Counted from the stretch's first letter, positions 47,458 to 56,974 are shown. The stretch is DNA of 57,104 bases from Cryobacterium melibiosiphilum (GCF_003602235.1 NZ_QZVS01000071.1:315-57418); one strand, 5' to 3'. Program-made: numbers and translations. Notes: generated by a model not told the origin, from the letters alone.

Positions 47458-48741
47458 GTGTACATCTCCTTTTCAGACCGTGCCCGATTGACGGATGTTC
47501 CCTCCCCGACCACCGGAAAGACCGGCGCCAAGGTCTCCGCGACCGTCATCGCCCTCGGTGTGGTCAGCATGCTCACCGACATCTCGTCGGAGTCGGTCTC
47601 GGCCATCCTGCCGCTCTATCTCACGAGCGTCCTCGGGCTCTCGACCATCGCTTTCGGCTTCATCGACGGTCTGTACCAGGGCGTGAGCGCCGTGGTGCGC
47701 ATTGCCGGCGGTTACGCGGCTGATCGCACCGAGCAGCCGAAATGGATCGCCTTCTTCGGCTACGGCGTGTCGGCGCTCGCCCGCGTCGGACTTCTGGTCG
47801 GCACCGGCTTTGGGGTGATCGCCGCGGTCGTGACGGTGGACCGGTTGGGTAAAGGAGTGCGCACTGCTCCGAGAGACGCCCTGATCACCGCCTCTTCGCT
47901 GCCCGAAAACCTGGGTCGCTCTTTCGGGGTGCACCGCATGCTCGACACGATCGGGGCCGCTATCGGCCCCCTGCTGGCGTTTCTCGTGCTCTTCTTCATC
48001 CCGAGCGGCTACAGCGTGATTTTTGTGATTTCGTTGGCGTTCGCCCTGCTCGGGCTTGTCATCCTCGGCCTGCTCGTACCGAATGTGAGTCGCCGCGCAC
48101 CCGCAGTGGTTACCGCCGAGGCCGGGCCCGCGGCATCCGTCGCCCGGCCGCGGTTTCGCTGGCGCCATCTGAACGACCCGCGACTACGGAGGCTCCTGGT
48201 CGTGGCCGGCATCTTCGGCCTGCTCACCGTGGGGGACGGCTTCATCTATCTGGTCTTACAGGCCCGCAGCTCGTTCGCGGCGGCCTGGTTTCCGTTGCTC
48301 TACGTCGGCACTAACCTGGCCTTCCTGGTCTGCGCCGTGCCGCTCGGCCGGCTGGCCGACCGGTTTGGCCGGCTGCGGGTGTTCATCATCGGCCATGGCG
48401 CCCTGCTCGCCGCCTATGTCTGTGCGGCGCTGCCGACCACCGGAGCGCTCGCGACGGTCGGCTGCCTCGTGCTCCTCGGCCTGTTCTATGCGGCCTCGGA
48501 CGGGGTGCTCGCGGCGCTCGCCGCCCAATACACCCCGGCGGGAAGCACCGCGAGCGGAATCGCCGCCGCCCAGACCGTCGTGGCGATCGCCCGGCTGGTG
48601 GCGTCGACCGGGTTCGGATTTCTCTGGTTCGCCCTGGGCCGGGAGACGGCCGTGCTGATCGTGGCCGCGCTGTTGGCCGTGGCGATTCCGGCGGCGGCAC
48701 TGCTCTTGCGGCCGTATCTTGCCCGGCCCCGGGTGTCCTGA
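47458..48741 (+). CDS. MFS transporter
   Basis: A 427-residue major-facilitator protein with about 12 hydrophobic helices. G-V-V-S-M-L-T-D-I-S-S-E-S at helix 1, G-G-Y-A-A-D-R-T-E in loop 2-3, R-L-G-K-G-V-R-T-A-P-R-D-A-L-I and G-R-L-A-D-R-F-G-R-L-R are the usual MFS motifs, and R-L-G-K-G-V-R-T-A-P-R-D is typical of a group of uncharacterised prokaryotic transporters. Substrate is not predictable. GTG 47458 is the first codon after a 30-bp gap with no good ribosome site; the next gene starts within its stop. Confidence 0.85.
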   Translation: MYISFSDRARLTDVPSPTTGKTGAKVSATVIALGVVSMLTDISSESVSAILPLYLTSVLGLSTIAFGFIDGLYQGVSAVVRIAGGYAADRTEQPKWIAFFGYGVSALARVGLLVGTGFGVIAAVVTVDRLGKGVRTAPRDALITASSLPENLGRSFGVHRMLDTIGAAIGPLLAFLVLFFIPSGYSVIFVISLAFALLGLVILGLLVPNVSRRAPAVVTAEAGPAASVARPRFRWRHLNDPRLRRLLVVAGIFGLLTVGDGFIYLVLQARSSFAAAWFPLLYVGTNLAFLVCAVPLGRLADRFGRLRVFIIGHGALLAAYVCAALPTTGALATVGCLVLLGLFYAASDGVLAALAAQYTPAGSTASGIAAAQTVVAIARLVASTGFGFLWFALGRETAVLIVAALLAVAIPAAALLLRPYLARPRVS

Positions 48742-49805
48742 TGACGGGTAGCGGCACGGCCGGCCTGACCGGACGCACGCGGTGGGTGCTCGTTTCTGCC
48801 GCGGCCGTCCTGCTGTTCGGGGGAGCCGCCATCTTCGGAATCGGGGCTTTCGCGGACTATCAGGGCCAGCAGGCACAGTCCAGCGAGGTAGTGACGGCCG
48901 AAGCGGGCTCGGCCGGCATCGCCGCCGTCGCCGGCAGCGATGCGGACGCCCCCCGCATCGTCTTTCGCAACACCGCCCTCGGCGAGGGCTACGGCGTGGT
49001 CGCCGCGGTGCCTCTGACCGATCCGTCGGGCCCACGGGTGCTGAGCGACGTGTCGTGCGACCGGGTCTACGCCACCAACACCTATGAGATGTGCCTGCGC
49101 GTCAACCGCGGGGTGGTGACCACCTTCACCGCGGACCTGCTCGATGCCCGGGGCGCGCTGGTCAAGTCCTGGCCGTTGCCCGGAATCCCGAGCCGCACCC
49201 GCATCAGCGCCGATTCAGAGTTGGTGTCGTTCAGCGCCTTCATCACCGGCGAGACCTACGCCTCGGTCGGGTTCGCGATCAACACCCAGATCGCCGAGGT
49301 CGACGGTGCAGACTCGGGCACCCTCGAAGATTTCGCCCTGACCGTGGCCGGCAGCCGGGTCACCGCCGCCGATCGCAACATCTGGGGTGTGACGTTCACG
49401 AGTGATCCCAACGTGTTCTATGCGACCGCGGACTCGGGTGGTCGCACCTGGCTGGTGCAGGGCGATCGTGCCGCCCGCACCCTGGTCGCCGTGCGGGACG
49501 GGGTCGAGTGCCCCTCGGTCTCGCCGGACGGCACGCACCTCGCCTACAAGAAGGTCGTGTCCACGACGCCCACGACCACCTGGACCGTCGCGGTGCTCGA
49601 CCTCGCCACGAACGAGGAGGTCGTGCTGCCGGAACCGAGCAACGTGGACGACCAGGTCGAGTGGCTCGACGACTCCACCGTGATCTACGGGGTGCTGCGA
49701 GCGGATGACTCGGGCGACAGCGACGTCTGGGCCGCCCCCCGAGACGGTTCGAGCGCGCCTCGCCTGCTGATCGAGCACGCCTGGTCGCCCGCCGTCATCC
49801 GCTGA
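48741..49805 (+). CDS. Membrane-anchored beta-propeller-like protein
   Basis: A 354-residue protein with one N-terminal hydrophobic helix (~15-37), then an extracytoplasmic domain made of repeated beta-strand units. S-P-D-G-T-H-L-A-Y-K-K-V and E-W-L-D-D-S-T-V-I-Y-G-V resemble TolB/WD40-like propeller blades. Only about five blades can be seen, so the fold is tentative. It shares one base with the MFS stop. Together with the MFS protein and the secreted protein it forms an apparent three-gene unit of unknown function. Confidence 0.7.
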   Translation: MTGSGTAGLTGRTRWVLVSAAAVLLFGGAAIFGIGAFADYQGQQAQSSEVVTAEAGSAGIAAVAGSDADAPRIVFRNTALGEGYGVVAAVPLTDPSGPRVLSDVSCDRVYATNTYEMCLRVNRGVVTTFTADLLDARGALVKSWPLPGIPSRTRISADSELVSFSAFITGETYASVGFAINTQIAEVDGADSGTLEDFALTVAGSRVTAADRNIWGVTFTSDPNVFYATADSGGRTWLVQGDRAARTLVAVRDGVECPSVSPDGTHLAYKKVVSTTPTTTWTVAVLDLATNEEVVLPEPSNVDDQVEWLDDSTVIYGVLRADDSGDSDVWAAPRDGSSAPRLLIEHAWSPAVIR

Positions 49806-49829
49806 CCGGCCCGGCACGCACCAACGTCG

Positions 49830-49835
49830 TAGGCT
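49830..49835 (+). promoter_or_regulatory. -10 box for the dipeptidase gene
   Basis: TAGGCT sits in the 55-bp gap after the propeller-like gene and leaves a leader of about 20 nt that includes GGGGGAG before ATG 49861. Confidence 0.4.
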
Positions 49836-49860
49836 GGCCGTAAACACAGGGGGAGATCTC

Positions 49861-50907
49861 ATGACGCTGCAGAACTTGATTCCGGTGATCGACGGGCACA
49901 ACGACCTGGCCTGGGCATGCCGCGACAAGCGCGACTACTCCGTGGCCGACCTCGACTCGGAGCCCCACTCCGCGCTCAGCCTGCTGCAAACGGATGTCCC
50001 CAAGCTGCGTCGCGGGGGAGTGCAGGGCCAGTTCTGGTCGGTCTGGGTGCACACCGATCTCGAGGGTGCCGACTCGGTGCAGGCCACGCTGGAGCAGATC
50101 GACTTCGTGCACCGCATGGTCGAGGCCTACCCCGACGATTTTCAGTGGGCGGTGACCGCCGACGACGTCGACCGGGCGCAGGCCACCGGCCACGTCGCCT
50201 CGCTGATCGGCGTCGAGGGCGGCAACCAGATGAACAACTCCCTCGCGGTTCTGCGCGAATTCGCCCGGGCGGGCGTGCGCTACATGACGCTCACCTGGAA
50301 CTCGTCGACCGAGTGGGCCGACGCGGCCGTGGGCGCCGTGTTGCACGACGGCATCAATGATCGGGGCCGCGAGGTCATCACCGAGATGAACCGCATCGGC
50401 ATGATCGTGGACCTCTCGCACGTCTCGGCGGCCACGATGAGTGACGCCCTCGATGCGAGCACTCTGCCGCTCATCTTCAGCCACTCCTCCTGTTTCGCCC
50501 TCAACCCGCACCCGCGCAACGCTCCCGACGAGATCCTTGCCCGGCTCGCCGCCAATGGCGGAGTGCAGATGATCACCTTCGTGCCCTCGTTCATCTCGGC
50601 GGACTTTCGTGCCTGGCAGGACGCGGGCTCGATCGGCGAGCCGCCGGCGGTGACGGTCGCCGACGTGGCCGACCACGTCGAGCACGCTCGGCGGGTCGCC
50701 GGTATCGACCACATCGGCATCGGCGGCGATTTCGACGGCAGCCCGGAGATGCCGGTGGGCCTCACGACCGTGGCCGATTACCCCAACCTGTTCGCGGAGC
50801 TGTCGGCTCGCGGGTGGGAGCGGGACGACCTGCTGAAACTCGGCTATCAGAACGTGCTGCGCGTCTTGCGGGCCAACGACGACAACTACCGGAGCTTTCT
50901 GGCCTAG
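49861..50907 (+). CDS. Membrane-dipeptidase family (M19) peptidase
   Basis: A 348-residue zinc peptidase of family M19, which hydrolyses dipeptides. The metal ligand motif D-G-H-N-D near residue 11 is followed by V-E-G-G-N-Q, L-T-W-N-S-S, V-D-L-S-H-V-S and F-S-H-S-S with the expected His residues, then I-G-I-G-G-D-F-D-G. No signal peptide is present, so it acts in the cytoplasm, probably on peptides brought in by the nearby ABC importer. GGGGGAG precedes ATG 49861. Its stop shares a CTAG with the convergent gene. Confidence 0.91.
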   Translation: MTLQNLIPVIDGHNDLAWACRDKRDYSVADLDSEPHSALSLLQTDVPKLRRGGVQGQFWSVWVHTDLEGADSVQATLEQIDFVHRMVEAYPDDFQWAVTADDVDRAQATGHVASLIGVEGGNQMNNSLAVLREFARAGVRYMTLTWNSSTEWADAAVGAVLHDGINDRGREVITEMNRIGMIVDLSHVSAATMSDALDASTLPLIFSHSSCFALNPHPRNAPDEILARLAANGGVQMITFVPSFISADFRAWQDAGSIGEPPAVTVADVADHVEHARRVAGIDHIGIGGDFDGSPEMPVGLTTVADYPNLFAELSARGWERDDLLKLGYQNVLRVLRANDDNYRSFLA

Positions 50908-51644
50908 AAGCGGAGCGGGCCCCTACCGGAGCTGGCCGACACCCGGGCGGTTTCGCGCACCACGGCGGCGAAATTGTCGGCGAGCCCACGGCAGACCTGG
51001 AGGCTATTGGGCTCTTCTGAATCTGCCCGGGCGATGAGGGTGGCGAGAACGAAACCGTCGGCGGCGACGGCATCCGCTTGCCACGTGCTGACCCGGGAGG
51101 CGGCGATCTCGGGGTGGAACTGCACGCCCCAGGCACGGTCGCCCACGCGGAAGGCCTGGATCGGGCACCGCTCGCTCGAGGCCAGCAGCACAGCCCCCGG
51201 AGGGAGAGCGGTGACGGCATCCCGATGATTCTGGATGGCGTGGAACGAGGCCGGCGCGTGCTGGAACACCGCGTCGTGCGCGGCGGTCTCGGTGAGGGTG
51301 ATGCGGGTCGCGCCGCGTTCCGGCGCGCCGTGGTCGGCGGCGACCGTGCCGCCGGCGACGAGGGCGAGCACCTGTGCGCCGAGGCAGATTCCGAGCGTGG
51401 GCAGGCCCCGGCCCAGGGCCTCGGCGGCCAGCGCCCGTTCCGCGGGCAGCCAGGCGGCGTGCGCATCGTCGGAGGGCATGAAGCCGCCGCCGAGCAGCAG
51501 CAGACCGTCGAACCCGTCGAGGGAAGCGGGCAGGCCGACCGAGCCGTGCACGACATCCGTCGCTACGTTGTTCTCGTTCAGCCAGCCCTCGAAGCGCCCG
51601 AGCCCGGTGGCCGGTGCGTTCTGAACGACTAGAATTCTGCTCAT
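50904..51644 (-). CDS. Class I glutamine amidotransferase-like protein
   Basis: A 246-residue GATase1-fold protein. The triad is clear: Cys in G-I-C-L-G-A-Q near residue 85, and His-Glu in Q-F-H-P-E near 173. L-L-L-L-G-G-G forms the oxyanion strand. It may hydrolyse glutamine for an unknown partner or act as a gamma-glutamyl hydrolase; it has no fused synthase. Start ATG 51644 has GGGAG upstream on the minus strand. It converges with the dipeptidase and diverges from the peptide importer. Confidence 0.87.
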   Translation of the reverse strand: MSRILVVQNAPATGLGRFEGWLNENNVATDVVHGSVGLPASLDGFDGLLLLGGGFMPSDDAHAAWLPAERALAAEALGRGLPTLGICLGAQVLALVAGGTVAADHGAPERGATRITLTETAAHDAVFQHAPASFHAIQNHRDAVTALPPGAVLLASSERCPIQAFRVGDRAWGVQFHPEIAASRVSTWQADAVAADGFVLATLIARADSEEPNSLQVCRGLADNFAAVVRETARVSASSGRGPLRF

Positions 51645-51793
51645 TCCGAGCTCCCTGCGTACATGTGGACTGCGAATCAGATGCGTATCTCTGCGTTTAT
51701 GCGTTCGAATTATTCTCGAAATCTAGAACCAGTTAACTAGAGAAAATCGATCTTGGGGGACCAATGGGTACGCATCTCGCACATCTCACCGGT

Positions 51794-53359
51794 ATGAAAA
51801 AACGAACGATTGCGGCAGTCTCTGCTGGTGCCGCGCTGACCCTGATCCTGGCAGGGTGCGCCGCGACCGAGAGTGACCCGGCGGCCGAGCAGACCACTCT
51901 GGTCGTAGACAGCACCTTCGCTCTCAGCAGCATGGACCCGGCCCGCGCCTTCGAGGCCACCGGAACCATGGTCAACCACAACGTCTACGAGACCGCGCTC
52001 ACCTTCGCCGGGTCCGACCTCTCGACCCTCGTTCCGCAGGTCGCCGACTACACGATCTCCGACGACAACCGCCTCGTGACCCTCACCCTCACCGGGGACA
52101 GCACCTTTTCGGACGGCACCGCGGTGACCGCCGACGACGTGGTCTTCTCCTACCAGCGCCTGCAGGGCGTGCTCGGTAACCCGTCGTTCCTTCTCGATGG
52201 CGTCACGGTGACCAAGGTCGACGACCAGACCGTAGAGCTGCTGAGCGAGACCGACAACCCGCAGCTCCCCTTCATCCTGCCCAACCCGGCGCTGTCGATT
52301 CTGCAGCAGTCCGCGGTGGTCGACAACGGGGGCACCCTCGACGAGACGGATGCCGCGGAAACGTTTTTGACCAGCACCTCCGTGGGCTCCGGGCCCTACA
52401 TGTACGACACCGTCGCGGTGACCACGGCGATCAGCCTCGTGAAGAACCCGAGCTACGCCGGCGAGGAACCCTACTACGACCGCATCGTGATCAACAACGT
52501 GGGCGCCGACACCCAGCGCATCAACCTGGAGGGCGGGCAGACCGATATCGCCCTCAACATCTCCTCGGATGAGGCCGAGCAGGTCGACACCAACGACTTC
52601 TCGGTGACGACGGGCGCGTCGGCGGCCACCTACTACCTGTGGCTGAACACCGACGATGCCTTCGGCGGGGTGGCCGCCGACGTGAACTTCGTGAAGGCCA
52701 TGCGCCACGCCATCGACTACGACAGCATCCTCGACGTGGTCGGCCTCGGTTCCCAGCAGCCCGGCGGCGTGGTTCCGCTGCAGTTCGCCGGCTCGCTCGA
52801 GAGCGACGAGAACAACACCTACGACCCTGACCTCGCCGAAGACCTGCTCGCCGAGAGCGGCTATGCCGGCGAGATCGTCAACGTGCTCTACTCGAGCGAG
52901 AACGCCTTCGCCGCCAACGTCACCCAGATCGTGCAGGCCAACGCGGCCGCGATCGGCGTGACCATCGAACTCAACCCGCAGACCGCGGCCAACACCCTCG
53001 ACCTGTTCCGCGGCGGCGAATACCAGGCCGGGCTGGCCAACTGGGGCGCCGACTTCCCCGACGCCGCCAACTACCTCGTCTTCGCCCCCGAGGGCAACAT
53101 CGGGGCGCGCACCGCCTGGAACTTCGGCGACGGCGCGACGGCCGACCAGATCCAGCCTCTCGCGGCGGCGGCCGCGGCGGCCTCCGGTGATGACGATCGG
53201 GCGGATGCCTACATCGCCTTCCAGGAAGCGCTGAACGACTACGGGCCCTACATTCCGCTCTTCCAGCCGGCGGAGATCGTGATCGGTGACGTGGCGCTGA
53301 CCGGCATCGCCTCGAACGCCCTGTGGGCGATCGACTTCAGTACCGTCGCCGGCAGCTAG
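51794..53359 (+). CDS. Peptide ABC transporter substrate-binding lipoprotein
   Basis: A 521-residue family-5 (DppA/OppA-like) binding protein. The lipobox L-I-L-A-G-C22 follows a short n-region and hydrophobic helix, so it is anchored to the membrane by a lipid on Cys22. S-M-D-P-A-R-A-F-E, F-S-D-G-T-A-V-T-A-D-D-V-V-F-S-Y and V-G-S-G-P-Y are SBP_bac_5 signatures. ATG 51794 gives a normal lipoprotein signal; ATG 51764 adds ten residues but has the better GGGGGA upstream, so the start is uncertain. It begins an operon with two permeases and two ATPases. Confidence 0.93.
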   Translation: MKKRTIAAVSAGAALTLILAGCAATESDPAAEQTTLVVDSTFALSSMDPARAFEATGTMVNHNVYETALTFAGSDLSTLVPQVADYTISDDNRLVTLTLTGDSTFSDGTAVTADDVVFSYQRLQGVLGNPSFLLDGVTVTKVDDQTVELLSETDNPQLPFILPNPALSILQQSAVVDNGGTLDETDAAETFLTSTSVGSGPYMYDTVAVTTAISLVKNPSYAGEEPYYDRIVINNVGADTQRINLEGGQTDIALNISSDEAEQVDTNDFSVTTGASAATYYLWLNTDDAFGGVAADVNFVKAMRHAIDYDSILDVVGLGSQQPGGVVPLQFAGSLESDENNTYDPDLAEDLLAESGYAGEIVNVLYSSENAFAANVTQIVQANAAAIGVTIELNPQTAANTLDLFRGGEYQAGLANWGADFPDAANYLVFAPEGNIGARTAWNFGDGATADQIQPLAAAAAAASGDDDRADAYIAFQEALNDYGPYIPLFQPAEIVIGDVALTGIASNALWAIDFSTVAGS

Positions 53360-53382
53360 CGAACGACCAGCGGCCCCCACCC

Positions 53383-54486
53383 ATGGCACTGACAACAACC
53401 GATGCGAGAGTACCCGGCGGGGCGCCGGCGGCGGAAACCGGGGCGCCCCGGCCGCCCCGCCGCCAGCATCCGCTGCTGCGCTACATCTCGTTGCGGTTCG
53501 GCATCAGCATCCTGCTGGTGTGGGGGGTCACGGTGGTCACCTTTGTGGTCACCAACCTCGTGCCGACCGACCCGGTCAACGCGGTGCTCGGCGAGCAGGC
53601 CGCGAACAACCCCGAGATCGTCGCGGCACTGCGCACCGAGATGGGACTCGACGAGCCCCTGATCGTGCAGTACTGGCTCTACCTGACCCGGCTCCTGGCC
53701 TTCGACATGGGCGTGTCGGCCCAGACCCGCAGTCCGGTCGCCGACGACCTGGCCCGGGCGTTTCCGGCGACGCTCGAACTCGCCCTGTTCGTGCTGCTGT
53801 TCTCAACGGTCATCGGCGTCGGGCTGGGCATGCTGGCGGCGCTGCGCCACCAGACGGCGGTGGACAAGACGATTCGGGTGCTGAGCCTGTTCGGAATCTC
53901 GCTTCCGGTGTTCTGGATCGCCATGCTCATCTACTACGTGTTCTTCTACCAGCTGCACTGGGCGCCGGGCTCGGGCCGCCTCGACTCGGCACTGGTTCCC
54001 CCGCCCCTGGTCACCGGCATGTACACGATCGACAGCCTCGTCGCCGGTCAGCCCGACCTGTTCTGGAACGCCCTCTCGCATCTCGTGCTGCCCGCCGTCG
54101 TGCTCACCCTCTTCACGATCGGCACGCTGGTTCGGTTCTCGCGGTCGGCGATCCTCGACGTGGTGCGGCACGACTACGTTCAGGCCGCCCGGGCCAAGGG
54201 GCTGCCCCACCGGATCGTCGTCGTGCGCTACATCCTGCGCGGCGCGTCGCTGCCGATCCTGACCATGAGCGGCCTGACCTTCGGGTCGCTGCTCTCGGGG
54301 GCCGTACTCACCGAGAGCGTCTTCTCCTGGCACGGCCTCGGCCAGTACGCCTACATGGCGGCGATCAGCCTCGACCTGCAGGCGATCATGGGGGTCGGGC
54401 TGCTCATTGGCGTGGTCTACATTTTCACCAACTTCGCGGTGGACCTGCTCTGCGGCCTGATCGACCCGAGAGTGAGGGTGCAGTGA
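53383..54486 (+). CDS. Peptide ABC transporter permease (DppB-like)
   Basis: A 367-residue membrane subunit. A Pro-rich ~25-residue N-terminus leads to L-R-Y-I-S-L-R-F-G-I-S-I-L, the usual first helix of DppB/OppB, with about six helices in total. N-L-V-P-T-D-P-V-N-A and A-R-A-K-G-L-P (the EAA-loop contact for the ATPase) are intact. ATG 53383 follows the binding-protein gene by 24 bp. GTGA overlap with the next permease couples the two. Confidence 0.93.
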   Translation: MALTTTDARVPGGAPAAETGAPRPPRRQHPLLRYISLRFGISILLVWGVTVVTFVVTNLVPTDPVNAVLGEQAANNPEIVAALRTEMGLDEPLIVQYWLYLTRLLAFDMGVSAQTRSPVADDLARAFPATLELALFVLLFSTVIGVGLGMLAALRHQTAVDKTIRVLSLFGISLPVFWIAMLIYYVFFYQLHWAPGSGRLDSALVPPPLVTGMYTIDSLVAGQPDLFWNALSHLVLPAVVLTLFTIGTLVRFSRSAILDVVRHDYVQAARAKGLPHRIVVVRYILRGASLPILTMSGLTFGSLLSGAVLTESVFSWHGLGQYAYMAAISLDLQAIMGVGLLIGVVYIFTNFAVDLLCGLIDPRVRVQ

Positions 54487-55352
54487 GCAACACTCGTGTG
54501 ACGGTGCCCGGCCGAAAGCGGCTGATGCGGGTGCCGGACGCCTGGAAAAATCCGCTCGCCATCAGCGGAACGGTGATCGTGGTGCTCTGGCTCCTCGTCA
54601 CCGTCTTCGCTCCCTGGCTGGCTCCCTTCGACCCGCTCGCCCAAGAGTCAGCTCGGCTGCTGGCGCCGAACGGCACCAACTGGTTCGGCACGGATGCCCT
54701 CGGCCGCGACGTCTTCTCGCGCGTCATCGCCGGCACCCGCACCTCGATCCCGGTCGCGATGATCCTCGTGGTCATCTCGCTGCTCTTCGGCACCGTCCTC
54801 GGTGCGGTCGCCGGTTTCCTCGGCACGGCCGTCGACGAGGTGATCATGCGGGTGACGGATGTCGTGCTCGCCTTTCCGTCGATCATCCTGGCCATGGTCA
54901 TCGCGGCCGCCCTCGGTCCGAGCCTGATGAACGCCGTGATCGCGCTGCTGCTTGTGAGCTGGCCGCAGTACACCCGTATCTCCCGGTCGCTCGTGATCAG
55001 CCTGCGCAGCAGCGAGTTCGTGATCGCCGGGCGCCTGATGGGCAGCGGCGTGTTCACCTCGCTCCGGCGCGATATCGCACCGAACGTCGCTTCGCCGATG
55101 CTCGTTCTCGCCGCGGCCGACTTCGGCAGCGCCATCCTGCTGCTCTCGGGACTGTCCTTCCTCGGCCTCGGTGCCGTGCCGCCGGCACCGGAGTGGGGCT
55201 CGATGGTCTCCGACGGCACGTCCAACTTCTCGGCCTGGTGGATCGCCGCGTTTCCCGGGCTCGCCATTTTCACCATCGTGGTCGGGGTGAACTTCATGGG
55301 TGACGCCATGCGGGACGCCCTCGACCCCCGCTCGAACGGACGGCTGTCATGA
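54483..55352 (+). CDS. Peptide ABC transporter permease (DppC-like)
   Basis: A 289-residue partner permease with about six helices. G-T-D-A-L-G-R-D-V-F-S-R-V-I-A-G-T-R-T-S is the classic DppC/OppC block, and the ATPase-contact loop reads A-G-R-L-M-G-S-G. The GTG start at 54483 lies in the previous stop, and its own stop overlaps the first ATPase start. A much longer open frame upstream is an out-of-gene shadow. Confidence 0.94.
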   Translation: MSNTRVTVPGRKRLMRVPDAWKNPLAISGTVIVVLWLLVTVFAPWLAPFDPLAQESARLLAPNGTNWFGTDALGRDVFSRVIAGTRTSIPVAMILVVISLLFGTVLGAVAGFLGTAVDEVIMRVTDVVLAFPSIILAMVIAAALGPSLMNAVIALLLVSWPQYTRISRSLVISLRSSEFVIAGRLMGSGVFTSLRRDIAPNVASPMLVLAAADFGSAILLLSGLSFLGLGAVPPAPEWGSMVSDGTSNFSAWWIAAFPGLAIFTIVVGVNFMGDAMRDALDPRSNGRLS

Positions 55353-56128
55353 CCGGCATCAGCATCCGCAATCTGAGACTCGAGTTGGGCGGCAAGAAAC
55401 TGCTCGACGGCGTCACACTGGATGCCGCGGGTGGGCAGATCACGGGCCTGGCCGGGGAATCGGGGTCAGGCAAGACCCTCACCGGCATGGCGCTGCTGGG
55501 CCTGCTTCCCGAGGGATCCCAGCTCTCCGGCCAGATTCTCTACGCCGGCACCGACCTCGTCACGAAGAGCCAGAAGCAGCTCAACCAGTACCGCGGCACC
55601 GAGATCGCCCTGGTGTTCCAAGATCCGGCGGCCAGCATGCATCCGATGATCAGTATCGGCGAGCAACTGACCGACCATATGCGTTACCACCTCAAACTCT
55701 CCCGCAAGCAGGCCCTGGCCCGGGCGGTGCAGCTCCTGCAACGGGTCAAGGTGCCCGACCCCGAGCAGGCGCTCACGAAATACCCGCACCAGTTCAGCGG
55801 CGGACAGCTGCAACGCATCGCGATTGCCGGCGCGATCGCCTGCGAGCCGAAGATCTTGATCGCCGACGAGCCGACCACGGCGCTCGACGTCACGGTTCAG
55901 GCCGGCATCATGCACCTGCTGCGTGAGCTGTGCGACTCGCTCGGCCTCACGATTGTGCTGATCACCCACGACCTCGGGGTGATGTCGGGCCTCGCGGACA
56001 ATATCGCGGTGATGCGCAACGGTCGGGTCATTGAATTCGGGTCGCGATTCGACGTGATCCGCAACCCGCAACAGGAGTACACCCGGTCGCTGATCGAGTC
56101 CCTGCCCAACTTTCAGAAAGGTGATTAG
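55349..56128 (+). CDS. Peptide ABC transporter ATPase (DppD-like)
   Basis: A 259-residue ABC ATPase. Walker A G-E-S-G-S-G-K-T at ~37-44, Q-loop V-F-Q-D-P-A-A-S-M-H-P, signature F-S-G-G-Q-L-Q-R-I and Walker B I-L-I-A-D-E-P-T-T-A-L-D are all present, with the His-switch at T-H-D-L-G. It is shorter than most DppD proteins because the C-terminal oligopeptide-transporter tail (often cysteine-containing) is reduced. ATGA overlap with the permease. Confidence 0.93.
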   Translation: MTGISIRNLRLELGGKKLLDGVTLDAAGGQITGLAGESGSGKTLTGMALLGLLPEGSQLSGQILYAGTDLVTKSQKQLNQYRGTEIALVFQDPAASMHPMISIGEQLTDHMRYHLKLSRKQALARAVQLLQRVKVPDPEQALTKYPHQFSGGQLQRIAIAGAIACEPKILIADEPTTALDVTVQAGIMHLLRELCDSLGLTIVLITHDLGVMSGLADNIAVMRNGRVIEFGSRFDVIRNPQQEYTRSLIESLPNFQKGD

Positions 56129-56129
56129 G

Positions 56130-56924
56130 GTGGCGAGAACGGCCGACGGACTCGTGTTGGACCAGGTCTCAGCGACCCATCATCAGCGCGGAGGTGGCAC
56201 CCTGACCGCCGTCGATGCGGTCTCGCTCACGGTGGCACCCGGCGAGGTCGTGGGGCTCGTCGGTGAGTCCGGCTGCGGCAAGTCGACCCTTGCGAAGCTG
56301 ATTTGCGGCCTCCAGCCCGGGTTCACCGGAGCGGCAAGCTTCAACGGCATCCCGATTCGGCCGCTGACCCTGGCCCGCCGGCCGAGCGAACTGTTGCGCA
56401 TCCAGATGGTGTTCCAAAACCCCTACGCCTCGCTCAATCCCAGGCGCCGGGTCGGTGCGCAGATCGAGGACGCGCGGCGCATCAATCCGGGCACCGCGGC
56501 ATCCGTCGTCGACCTGCTCGACCAGGTGGAGCTGCCGGCGACGGCAGCGAACTCGTTTCCGCACCAGTTCAGCGGCGGACAGCGGCAGCGCATCGCCATT
56601 GCGCGGGCCGTCGCAACCGGGCCGACGCTGCTGATCGGAGACGAGCCGATCGCGTCGCTCGACGCCTCCTTGCAATCGAAGATCGCCCGGTTGATGCGCG
56701 AGCTCGCGCGCGAGGTGGGCGCTTCGCTGCTGTTCATCAGTCACGACCTCTCGGTGGTGCGGCTGATTGCCGACCGGGTCGTCGTGATGAACCGGGGCCG
56801 CGTCGTCGAATCGGGCGTCACCGAGGAGCTGTGGGCGAACCCGACGGATGCCTGCACCCGCCGCCTGCTGGACTCGATCCCGATCGCCGACGGCCTCGGC
56901 CGACTGCCGCACTTCGAGGGCTGA
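56130..56924 (+). CDS. Peptide ABC transporter ATPase (DppF-like)
   Basis: A 264-residue ABC ATPase, second of the importer pair. Walker A G-E-S-G-C-G-K-S-T, V-F-Q-N-P-Y-A-S-L-N-P, signature F-S-G-G-Q-R-Q-R-I-A, Walker B L-L-I-G-D-E-P and the S-H-D-L-S switch are complete. GTG 56130 is preferred because AAAGGTGA lies just upstream; GTG 56121 would add three residues and overlap the previous stop. It is the last gene of the importer operon. Confidence 0.91.
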   Translation: MARTADGLVLDQVSATHHQRGGGTLTAVDAVSLTVAPGEVVGLVGESGCGKSTLAKLICGLQPGFTGAASFNGIPIRPLTLARRPSELLRIQMVFQNPYASLNPRRRVGAQIEDARRINPGTAASVVDLLDQVELPATAANSFPHQFSGGQRQRIAIARAVATGPTLLIGDEPIASLDASLQSKIARLMRELAREVGASLLFISHDLSVVRLIADRVVVMNRGRVVESGVTEELWANPTDACTRRLLDSIPIADGLGRLPHFEG

Positions 56925-56974
56925 CCGGATCTATTGACGGCGACGCCGGCGTTGGTGAAGGCGACGATCCGAAC

